Shown here piece by piece: positions 43,101 through 54,900 of a stretch of DNA of 64,000 nt. The stretch lies in contig NC_062232.1 of the NCBI RefSeq assembly GCF_902686445.1, forward strand, positions 33,684,454 through 33,748,453, given 5' to 3'. Position 1 is the stretch's first letter. Every line of letters starts with the position of its first letter. Under the pieces are notes generated by a model. The model was not told where the DNA came from. It made no database searches and saw nothing but the letters and a program-made list of their open reading frames with translations. A program made the position numbers and the translations under genes. Source of the stretch: Sciurus carolinensis (lineage: Eukaryota; Chordata; Mammalia; Rodentia; Sciuridae).

Positions 43101-44599
43101 CTAAATCAGTTAAAAGAAGCAAGAAACAAGTTCTTCTGCCGTATCAAAAATTTGAAGTGATACACAAGGTAGTCCTTTCCAAGTGTATGTTGAATTGCTA
43201 TTTTACTCTTGATTTTTGTTTTGTTATGATTTGTGGAAAAACATTTGTAAGACTGATTGTCTAGGGCTGGGAAGATAGCTCAGTTGGTAGACTGGTAGTC
43301 TTGTAAGCACAGGGCCCTGTGTTCAATCTCCAGCACCTCAAAAAAAAAAAAAAAGAGTGATTGTCTATACTAAGTGCCTGTATGTATATATATTACATGG
43401 ATAATGTGCAGTTTCTGTAATTTTCATTTTTCCTGCTACATTTGTTCAAATTTTATTTACTGAAGTGCAATTTTATGTCTGTTGACTCTGCTAATAAGAA
43501 TTGGGGCTTATATTTTGACATGTCTTATCATTTTTTTTCCCTAGAATTCATTTTTGTTGCCTAGTATAAAGAAGTTATCACATGAACAGATGTTCAACAT
43601 CATTAGTCATTAAGGAAATGTAAATTAAAATCACAATGAGGTACCTATTCACACTTTCTAAGAGGCCTATACTCAAAGACAATGACAAGCATTAGCAAGG
43701 ACACAGAAAAATAGAAACCCTCACACACTGCTGATAGGATTGCAATATGACACAGTTACTTTGGGAGAGTTTGGCAGTTTCTTTAAAAAGTTAAACATAA
43801 ATTGACTGCATGTCCCAGCAATTCCACTCCTCGATATGGACCAAAGAAAAATGAAAATAAAAGTTTACACACACTTGCTATGAGTAGTCATAGCAGCATT
43901 AAACACAATAGCCAAAGAGTGGAAACCACCCAACTGTCCACCAACTAATGAACAAACCAAAATGTGTCATTGTACAAAACAATTTAGCTATAAAAACAAA
44001 GTACTGGTACATGCTACAGTATGAATCCCCCAAACATACTAAGTTAAAGAAGCCTGTCACAAAAGAACATATATCTTATGATTATATTTATATGGAAAGT
44101 CCAGTAAAGGCAAATTTACAGAAAGTGGATTTGTAGTTGCCTAGGGCTGGGAAAGGTGATTAGCTATAAATGGGCAATGTTTTGTGGTGGTGGAAATGTT
44201 CTAAATGTTCTACGAGTGAATTGTAATGGGCACAAAGCTTGGTAAATTTACTACAAATCAGTGTACTGTATACTAAGGATGAGTAGAGCTTCTGGCATAT
44301 AAAATATACCTCAAAATGTTGTCTTAAAAAAATTATCCTGTGACAGATTAGTGATAAACTGGTTATTCATCACAGAAAACTTGAGAAGCACTATTGTTGT
44401 AAGTAAAAATCAAGACTTTTCTTACAAATAATGTTAATTAGAACAAGATATATTCCATTCATGTATAATTTTATCAACATGGACTCTACTGTCATACATA
44501 ACTACAAAGAACCATTAAAAATAAATAAGGGCTGGAGATGTAGCTCAGTTGGTAGAGTGCTTGCCTCGCATGTACAAGGCCCTGGGTTCAATCCCCAGC

Positions 44600-44639
<40 letters not shown>

Positions 44640-45879
44640 TAAATAAATAAATAATGCGAGCTAAAATGCATACATACATTTGACAAGTGAAAGGCTTCTG
44701 GGGACTTGGCTTTCTAATTTTAAGTTATATTTCTTTTCTCTTTTTGTGTGTGAATTTTTCTTAATTTGTTCTAATTAGTCGTACATGACAATAGAATGCA
44801 TTTTGATGCACTTTACACAAATGGCACATAACTTCTCATTCCTCTGGCTGTGCATGGGGCAGTCACACCTGTAGTGAATCATACTATATATAGGGTAATA
44901 ATGTCTGTCTCATCCTACTGTCCTTCCCATCCCCACCACCCCTCCCCGCCCCTCACTCCCCTCTGCATATTTCTTTATTCTATTTTAAACATACTTTTTT
45001 TTAAAGATGTATTACTATTTTTTAGTTGTAGATGGACACAATACCTTTATTTTATTTATTTATTGTTATGCAATGCTGAGGATGAAACCCAGTGCTTCAC
45101 GCTTGCTAGGCAAGCGCTCTACCACTGAGCCACGACCCCAGACCTTAAGTTAGATTTCTGAAAGTTACAAATGACAGATAAATAACCTCAAAGTGATGTT
45201 GCATGCATGAATTATTAAGCATGTTAGGCATTCACATCTTGCTTGTTTAGCCAAATGTACAAAACTGATGCTAAAACACTAAAAACTATTGTAAATTATT
45301 ACCAGATTATTGACTATAATTTTTTTTTACAATTAGATAAACAGTTGCTCAAAAAAAGGGCTCATGTATTATCTACTGGCATTACAAATCATGCCCTGTT
45401 CATGAAAACATTACTTAATTTTAATTAATTCTTTGAATATTTAAACAAACAAACAAACAAACAAAAAACGGCAAAAGGAGGAGAAGAAAGAATAGAAGAC
45501 AGAAACAATAGATTCCCATGAATAGCCCTTCTGTTGTCTTTTGGCCTTTCCCCCTTCACCATTTGTCAATTTTTCATCTCTGAAATTTATTTTTAGTCCT
45601 TGGAATCCTGTTTTATTAATTTTAAAAAAGAGTTTGCTGCAGTTGTCATAATGGCACCTCTGTGTACCAGGGTGGTAGTGAAGTCTCATAAAATGATCTC
45701 TAGCTTCATTTTCAATTTTATTTCATTTAAAAGGCTCAAGCATTACCAGACTTTGAGACAAAATGAATGATGGTATTAGAGAAGCAAAAATGACTAATTC
45801 TGACAGTGTCAGCTGGTACATTTATACCATGAAGATTTTCCTGGATAAAAACATGTAGGACTCTATTACAGAGAACACT

Positions 45880-45920
<41 letters not shown>

Positions 45921-48900
45921 TGTGTAAGTGATCTGTAAAGTGCTTGTACAGGAGAAAATGTGGCAAGGACTGCAAGATGAATGTCATGCCCTTCATACCT
46001 ATATTTGCTCGAGAGGGCAATCTGATACGAGGCACTGCCATCTTGAATCTATTCCAAGAGAATTTAGATTCTCAAAAGATACTCAAGTTACATGTCATAA
46101 AACCTAAGGACAGTGACTGATCAAGAGTAATGATGGAGAAGAAAATATATCCTGTCAAAATAGATTTCCATTTTTAGTGTTGAGCTGAAATAAATAAGCT
46201 TACTTAAGCTGCTGAATCCAAGGAATGATCCGTTTCATGTCATCATTCACAGATTTTTCCATGTCATCCAAAGTGGCCTGGTCTACAGAATAAAGTACTT
46301 GATTAATTAATTGCTTACATGAGAAACAAAATCTTCATCTATGTAACCCAAAATTAAAATGAGAACTATTGCTTTAGGCAGAAAACCATGTTGTTTTTGA
46401 GTCAGAGAAAAACTAAACTAAATGCATCATAAGCTATATATCAACCTAATATGTTTTCCTTCTTTAACATTTTAGGAGATTTATAGATAAAACAACTAAC
46501 AGCAAATGTGTACTGGCAAGAACAAGTAACAAATATGCAAATAATTATTTGCCTTTATTTTAATTACCAAAATTCTTATTCTAGTTTATTAGTATTTTCG
46601 AATTAAATGTATTTAAAACTCATAATATTACTAGACTTGGAGCCTTAAACATTATTAAAAAAGACTCCACTGAAATGTTTATTTACCAAACACCAATGAT
46701 CTTTGGCATAAACAAGAACTGGTGTATAAAGACTAGCTTGCTATATATCCCTCTGAACTTTGAATAACATTAGAAAATGATCATAAAATACTAAGCAAAA
46801 AAGGCACGACACAAAACAATTTCAATTAGTGGAGAAAAGCATAGAAGAAATTAGAAGATCAAAGAACAAAAGAATAAAACAAAAAAGCATTGCTATGGAA
46901 TGAACTATTTCCTTCCCCCATCAAATTCATATTTTGAAGCCCCAACCCTCAATGTGATATGTGGAGAAGGGGTCTTCGGGAGGTGATTAGGTTTAGAAGT
47001 CATCATGAGGTCAGAGTGCTATGATTCAGAGCAATGAGTCCTGCTGTCCCTGAGCAGCTCATATTCAAATCTATATAGCCACAACTGTGACCAGAGAACC
47101 CCTTATCTTCATCAATCTATTTGGCTTAATTTTGATGTCAAATGGTGAACATGATAATATAGTCAAGAACACTGTTTCAGTAGCAATGCAAAAATACTAT
47201 TCCTAGTATTTCATTATTTCAGAATACTCACTCAGTAACAGAACAAATCAGAAATCAAAGTTTTAAAAATATCTTGTGTTCAAGCCAGAGAAAAATGCTT
47301 TCCTCCAGAACTCTGTTACCTCAAAAGTCATCATAGATATTTATACTATCATAAACATGTTCTCCAGCCATGAATGACATTAGAATCTCTTGGAGTGATT
47401 TCCATGTCACCCAACTAAGCAATAAAACAGAAACTGTGGGCTGGGGTTGTGGCTCAGTGGTAGAGCACTTGCCTGGCATGTGTGAGGCCCCAGGTTGGAT
47501 TCTTGGCACCACATTTATATAAATAAGTATATAAAATAAAGATCAATCAACAAAAATAAAAATAAAAAAATAAATAGTAACTGAGCTACTGGATAAATTA
47601 ATCTAAACAAACACCAGTTATCACCATTACTACTTTTATGTAAAAGAAATAGCATAAATGCACTTTTTATTGGGAAGTTTAACTTCTGGTACAAGAAAAT
47701 CCAAAGCAGGGTTAAAACAGGGCTCCGAGGAACAGATGTCAGCCAGTTATTCCTTCCATACCTATTTTCAACACTGTAAAACACCCCTTCCGATACCTAA
47801 AGGCAAAAAGGTTTTATTTTGTTAAAAATGTTTTTTCTTACACTGAGTGACTATATCATTTAGTAACTTACCAAGTCCATAAAGCATCAATTGGAACATC
47901 CCAGAATGCAAATCTACAAAAATGTGTAGGCATTCCGAATTACCACAGGGCTCCAAGATGGGAACAACAAGAGCCGGAAGTGCAGTCTCGATGGAAGCTG
48001 AACAGTTAAGAATTTAAAATTATTTTTCTATCTGAATATTTTCCAAAAAAAAAAAAAAATTATATCTCAGTGAGTAGAAACACGATTGAAAGATTAGAGG
48101 AAAAACATGATTCTGTGAAATTTGGAATGGAATTATTGTCAATTAGTAGTAGCGTAAATGGAAGAATATAATTTTCAAATTGAATTGAAACAAGCTACCC
48201 CTTTCAAATATTACAGGAAAAAAAAATCCAAGATTCCTTTAAAAGTGTTTAAAAACCTAGTGAAAAGTCAATCTCATCACTTAACGGAGTTCTAGATTTA
48301 CTTTCATGCAGTGGTTACTAATAAATGAACTTTTAGGAATTTTCTTCTTGATAGTAGTTGGAAAATATCAAGAAGAAAATTAATTATTTGGTAAACAGAA
48401 TAAATCTCATCTACAGCCTGAAGATTTTCAATGTCGCTCTGCATTTTAAAAAGTGTTTTTCCGGCAATTAGGGGCCAGGTGTTTCAAGAAAGACTTGAAA
48501 ACTATTAAACATTATTGATTGCATAGGGAAACATTCTTTTCAAGTCATTTGTGTACCTCATTTTCAAGTCATAGATGAAACAAGAATATAGGCAATTGCT
48601 AAACACAAATCCCAGAGCTGACAAGATACTTGATCTAGAGTTTCACAGTATTTCCACTAGGCCCAATTAACTTTTCCCTTAATTCTACAACTTGGCAAAA
48701 TGAAATCCAGTAAAGAGCAAAGCACACTAAAGAATTTCCTCTTCTGGTTACCAAGTTCCTCTAAAGCTACAGCACAAAAGGCAGGCAGGGAACACAGTGG
48801 GCGTATAGGCCTTTCCACCAGGCATGAGTCCTTTGTGCCACTTTAAAAACCAAGGACAATCACATCTTCCCCTCCAGGCCACAGGTAGTTAAGAGGAAGA

Positions 48901-51900
48901 AATAACAAGTCTGTGAAGGCGCCTTTAGAAAGCAAAGTGGGAGCTGGGTGAGGTGGTCCATGCTTATAATCCTACCTATTCGGAAGGCTGAGGCAGGAGG
49001 TTTGAAAGTTCCAGGCCAGTCTGAGCAACTCACTGAGGTCCTGTCTCAGAATTTAAAAATATTTTTAAAGGGCTGAGGATACAGCTCAGTGCTTGCCTAG
49101 CATGTGTTTAAGCGCCTGGGTTCAATTCTCAGTACCACAAAAAAAAAAAATGTAGAGGCTGGGATGTAGCTGAGGCCCTGGATTGAATCCCCAGCACCAA
49201 AAAGAAGCGGTGTTCAACAAATGTACATTATCTGTATTCCTTTACGAATTGAACAAATAACCCAAACCCTGTTATGAATTTGCAATGCTTTGGGTGAAGT
49301 TACCATTGGTACTAACTATCCAAATTATCAAATTAATTAAAGAATGTAGGAGCATTTAATGAAATGAAAATAAATTGCTTTCAAGTTCATCTAGTACATA
49401 TTTGTATACAAATGTTTAAGGTCCAGATCCAGCAGAAGTTTCACCTGAGGCGGGGAAAAATAGAACAAAAAGGCACACACAGGAATTTCTTTTATAATAT
49501 TTTTATAATTCAAGAACCAGTGTGACAAATTAGTTCAAATCAATGATGTTTTTGCTGAACTTAACTAAATTAAGTAATATAATAAGAAAGTACTTAAATT
49601 TGAAACAGGGTTGCTGATTTTTAAAACATTTCTATACAGTTGCAATTACTAATGGGGTACAAATGTATCCTTTAAACCGCAACTATTTCTAAAATGTAGC
49701 AATGGAATAAAACTACTTCTGGGAATTGGGGTAGCAATTATAATTACAATCTAATTATCAGATTTCAGTATTCTCAAAAACACAAGAGCATTGGTAGAGA
49801 ACACAGTCCATAAGGTAGAAAATACTTAGATACATGTCTATGATGATCTTCTATTACCACCAATGTCCATATTTTTCTTTACAGAAAATGAAGGGAAGTA
49901 ACTAAGACCAATGAGGAATGGCTGTGTGGGGTTCAGTTTCCAAACTGATGACATTGCCCTGATTCAGGTGCTGGAGGGTAGAGTACAACACAAAGGAACA
50001 CAACCTGGTTCCCAAGGGTCAGGCAACTGCTGGGAACTGGGACATATCTCAAGTTACTTCTAGCACCTTGCACTGTCTATTTTGATCTTCTCTCCGAAGT
50101 CCTGAGCTTCCTCTCGCCTGAGCCACTTCCGCCCCCACGCAACCACACGCTGCCATCTGAGCTGCCTAAAGTGTGTGGCTGTGTGTTCTCCTCTCTCTCT
50201 TGAAAGGCTCCCATCTCTCAGCTACTCATTCGCTCAGGTTATTCCAGTTAGGAGTTGGAAAACACTCCAGCTGATTAAGGGCAACTACACTAAGGGATTC
50301 CAAGAACAGACTATATTTCCCGCCACAAACAAGATCAAACAGGACCACAGTAAGAGTCTGAATTCGTGAATGTCAATTTTTAAAATGAGTTATGCCCTAA
50401 ATGGTGGATCAGCAGACCCTTTCCTCTAGCTGTTGTATTTGCAGAATCCCTTGATTAAAGCAGGATTTGGGGGCTGGGGAGATAGCTCAGTTGGTAGAGT
50501 GCTTGCCTTGCAAGTACAAGGCCCTGGGTTCAATCCCCAGCACCCAAAAAAAAAAAAAAAAAAAAGCAGGACTTGGGACAAACCCACGTGCAAACTCCTT
50601 CCTTGCCTCAATCACAGTCCCCGAAACACTTGTCTCTGACACCGAGGCTTGAAAGCCACTGCTGTAGCACACTCCTACTAGGAGTTAGAGATGTAGGTAG
50701 AGTCTGGACTAATACCCTCAAATGACAGATGGAGAATGGGACCCAGATGTGTAAATGGCTAGTTCAGGAGCAACAGCTGAACTCAGATCTGCCTGTGCAG
50801 GTAGTGACATCTCTACAAATGCCACTAAATAAAAATCTTCAGAACCTAGATGAACAGTACACAAAACCATTCCTATTTAGATATAAATTTAGCTTACTTT
50901 TCAAAATAATTGAAATATCCTGGCAATCATACTGATTTCATTTTATTGTTTGGTGCCAGGGGTGCTTAACCACTGAACCACACCCCCAGCCCTTTTTTTT
51001 AAATATATATTTTATTTAGAGACAGGGTCTCACTAAGTTGCTTATGGCCTCGCTAAGTTACTGAGACTGGCTTTGAACTTGAGATGATCCTCCTGCCTCA
51101 GCCTAAAGAGCTGCTGTACGCCACTGCGCACAGCTTGATTTTATTTTTTTTTTACTTACTAAGCTTTGTTTACAGATGATACCAAAGTAAACCAGTCTAT
51201 CAAAGGATCACAAACCTTATTTCCTGGAATCCTAAAAAATAAAATTTTAGCATTTTACTATTTAAAAAAAATAGAAATTAGGATTGCAAAATGCTTAAAG
51301 TCTTTTTGAAGAACAAAATGGAAACTTCAACAAAGGTGAAAAAGTAACAGGGAAAAACAGTCTTCAACATATGCTACTGAGACAACTGCATATGTTCATA
51401 TGAAAGAATGCAGTCGGACCCCTACCTTATACTAGTCACAAACACGAACTTAAAATGAAGCACGGATCTAAATGTAAAAGCAAAATATGAAACTAATAAA
51501 AGAAAACAGTTGTGTATCTTTACGACTTCAGGTTGGAGAAATGCACAAGCAACAAAAAAGATGAACATGAACACCCTCAATACTAGAAACCTGGCCAGGT
51601 ACGGTGGTGCACGGCCGTAAATCCCAGCTACTTGGGAAACTGAGGTAAGAGGATCACAAGTTTGAGGTCAACCTTGGAAACTTAGTGAGACCCTGGCCTG
51701 GGGTAGGGGTAGGGGTCGGGGTAGGGGCGGAGCTGGAGATGTTGCTCAGCAGTAGCATGCTTGCTTGGCAAGCACATGGCCCTAGGTTCAATCCCCAGGA
51801 TCACCACCACCACCACCCCCCCCAAAAAAAAAACCAGTAGTGCAAATACCATAAAATGAAAAGACAACCCCAGAATACTGGGGGAAAATTCTTACAAATC

Positions 51901-54900
51901 ATAATATATGAAAAGGGACCTGTATCCAGAATATATAAAGAACTTTTACAACTCCATTAAAAAAACAATTATAAAATGGGTAAAGGATCTAAAGAGACAT
52001 TTCTCCAAAAAAGATATATGGATACATGTTCAACAATCATTAGGGAAATGCATGTCAAAACCACAATGAAACACCACTTCACAATCACTAGAAACAAAAA
52101 GACAATAACAAGGGTTGGTGTGGACATGGAGAAAACAGAACTCTCACACACTATCATGAGATTGTAAAGTGGTGTTAAACACAACAAAAGGTTAAACAGT
52201 TACCACATGACCCAACTATTACACTTCTAGGCATATATCCAAGAGAAATGAAAATATATGTCCACACAAAAACTTGAACAAATGTTCATAGCAGTATTAT
52301 TCACAATAGCCAAAAAGTGGAAATAACCACAATGTCCAGCCATGATGAATTAATAAAATATGGTATATCCATACAGTATATAATTTGACAATGAAAAGGA
52401 AGTATTGAAATATGGATGAACGTCAAAAACATTATATTAGAAACAAGATGCAAAAGACCCCTGATTATACGATTCATTTATGTGAAATGTCTACACAGGC
52501 AAATCTGTGGAGACAGAAAGTAGATTGGTGGTTGTCAGGAGCTGGGGGAAGGGTAAATAGGGAGGAACTGCTAATAGGCACAGGGTTTCTTTCTGGGATG
52601 ATTAAAATGTTCTAAAATTAGACTGAGGTGATGGTTGTACAACTCTTGAGTACAGTAAAAACCACCAAATGAGGTATTCCTATGTGAATTACATCTCGAT
52701 AAAGCTGTTAAGAAAAAAGAACAAAGGGGGGATTAGCACCCTTTCTAACTCCAATGGGTTTCAATTATGCTTTCTGATCATAATTTTTAGCCATGTATTT
52801 AACATCTTTGCTTGAGAGATTGGTGGAGGGGGTTCCCACTGAAGATAATAATTAAGATTATTAAGCACTGACAATTCTAATGTTAAGCCCTGATGAGGAT
52901 AATGGACATCCCATCTGCTCCCCACAAAGTAAGTTTTCATCAACACATTCACCGGAGTTCTGATATATCCTTTCTATTTTTCTTATGCTCCATATTTGCA
53001 ATTTCATTAATTCATGCCCTTCCCCTTAATCTCTTTAAAAATGTAAGCTAATACTTTGGCTTGTCTTAGATCCTCTTCTTTCACATCTATTCTTCATTTT
53101 TCTTGAATGAACACATATATTTTTTTATTGACACAAAATAATTGTACATATTTATGGGGTACAATATGATGTTTTGATACATGTACACATTGTGTAATGG
53201 TCAAATCAGGATAACGTATCCATCATCTTAAACATTTATTACTTCTTTGTGATAAGAACATTCTAAAAAACATCTTTTCTATTTTGAATGTTGTAGTTTA
53301 GTCATCCTACTATGCAACAGAACACCAGAATCTATTTGAATATTATAATTTTTTCTGATTTTGTCTTTTCTTCAGCAATGGCTTTATACATTTTGTTCAA
53401 AGTGGCTTTAATCCAGGTTACTAATATACCTAAGAAGCTGATTTTAAGTATAATGGATTGAGCTGGGCTCTGTAATGATAAAAGGCAGTACCTTTGCTAC
53501 TAGCACTATTAAGACTTCCTACTTTGAAGGCACTTCACTTACATCATCTCCCTTAATTAACTTTGTGGGTGGGGCACAAGGTAATCATGGTCAAAAACAA
53601 ATAGGGAAGGATAATAAATAAGCTCATTATGATGTGAAACTATATAAAATGGAAGGGTTTTGCTTTCTAAATGACTAGGTAAATTAGGAAGATTTTTCAC
53701 TCTGTTTATAAATGAATGTCTTATTTTGAACTCTTACTAACAATCAAGTCAAAAAAAATTTTTAAGGGGATGAAATTCTTATTTCATTGTGTTTTATAAA
53801 TATAAATATTTGCAATGCTGCCTCATCACTAGAAGAAAAACTAAAAGAAATAAGATTCATGTTTAAAAGCTTCCATTTCAATAAGAAAAAAGTTTGAAAG
53901 AGAGGCAATATGCAAACATTTCAAAAATGAGGCCAAGCAAAGAAAGAATAAAATAAAGGAAAAATTAGAACAAGTTTGATAGATTTACAAGTTAAAACAT
54001 GGAAATGCCCGGCCTCCACAATAAAACCAATGTACCATGAAAACAGTCATATTAAAAAAGAACCCTTCATACACAAATGTGGATGCTAATTTAAAGAAAA
54101 GCAAAGCAGAAATGTCAATTTAAAACACCTACAGTTTTCATTGGCATTGAAGCCTCTAAGAATGGCCTTCAGTTCCTGGAGCTTCTGATGAGCTCTTGCA
54201 TGGACGCTGTCAATCAAGAGTTTTTCTATTGATAAGTGGTCAATCTGCATAAACAACAACAAAATTGCACATGCAAGTGAAATATTTTTACCTTAAAAGC
54301 CTGAGAGCAGAATTCTGTGCTACAAGATATTTTAGAACTGCACTGTTAACCAGTAAAAGCAGAGATGAAGTTAAAAATCAATTTATATCATATTAAGTTA
54401 AAAATTAACTTGTATGATATTGGAAGCTTAAAAAACTATAGTTGATATTTTGATGAGCAGATAAAAAAATACATATGTGTGTGTGTCAATATCAGTTATT
54501 ACAGTAATCAAATGCCAGACCTTACAAATGAAATGGTGTTTTGAACTACAAAATTTGCAATAGAATGGAGGAGTGACTCAGTGGTAGAGTGCATGCGCAC
54601 TGCCCTGGGTTCAATCCCCAGCAATCCCCCACCAAAAGTGAAAGTAAATGTTATAGTATCAGATGTTCAGTAAAAACAATGAATACAGAAGTGTAACACT
54701 TAAAACAAATTTCATTCAGGATTTTAGGAACAATTAAGTATTTTAAGGAACTGGTTATATTGATTTAATCATGTTATAATCAAGTATAATATAATTATAA
54801 TAATTATTATTGATCTAATTATAATTAAGTTATACTGATTTTAATCAAACCAATATTAAAATATATGGAGATCTTTTACCTTCATAGCTCTTTCGACTAA

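Larger units (their letters stand above)
40920..46203 (-). other. MED14 intron W9-W10
   Basis: This 5284-bp intron is the most SINE-dense part of the gene: three MEN copies and three ID copies between 41025 and 43354, then an L1 3' fragment (43580-44335), an ID carrying a CA microsatellite (44529-44654), a probable L1 3' UTR piece (44745-44993), an extended-tail ID (44994-45144), an AAAC repeat and an A31 tract. 41241-41998 and 45145-45440 show nothing recognisable. Confidence 0.85.
46283..47871 (-). other. MED14 intron W8-W9
   Basis: This 1589-bp intron has an extended-tail ID (47437-47545) and a MaLR-type LTR fragment (46891-47120). The other parts are AT-rich and unassigned. Confidence 0.85.
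51290..52715 (+). mobile_element. L1 ORF2-end to 3' UTR fragment, interrupted
   Basis: gtcggacccctaccttatac and aaatgtaaaagcaaaat (late ORF2), then after the MEN gggaaatgcatgtcaaaacc, ggttgtcaggagctgggg and catctcgataaagctgtt (3' end). No intact frame. Confidence 0.88.
47998..54132 (-). other. MED14 intron W7-W8 (6.1 kb, largest complete intron)
   Basis: Contains a large L1 fragment (51290-52715) split by a MEN SINE, two further MEN copies (48951-49151, 50952-51136), an intact ID (50472-50562), a shrunken ID (49156-49205) and an L1-type fragment (53110-53290). The stretches 47998-48950, 49206-50456 and 53300-54132 look unique, with no ORF or RNA gene I can support. Confidence 0.85.

Noticed and set aside
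44755..45000. Novel unique element before the extended-tail ID
   Set aside because: The minus strand resembles rodent L1 3' UTR text, so a known LINE end is the simpler explanation, though not certain.
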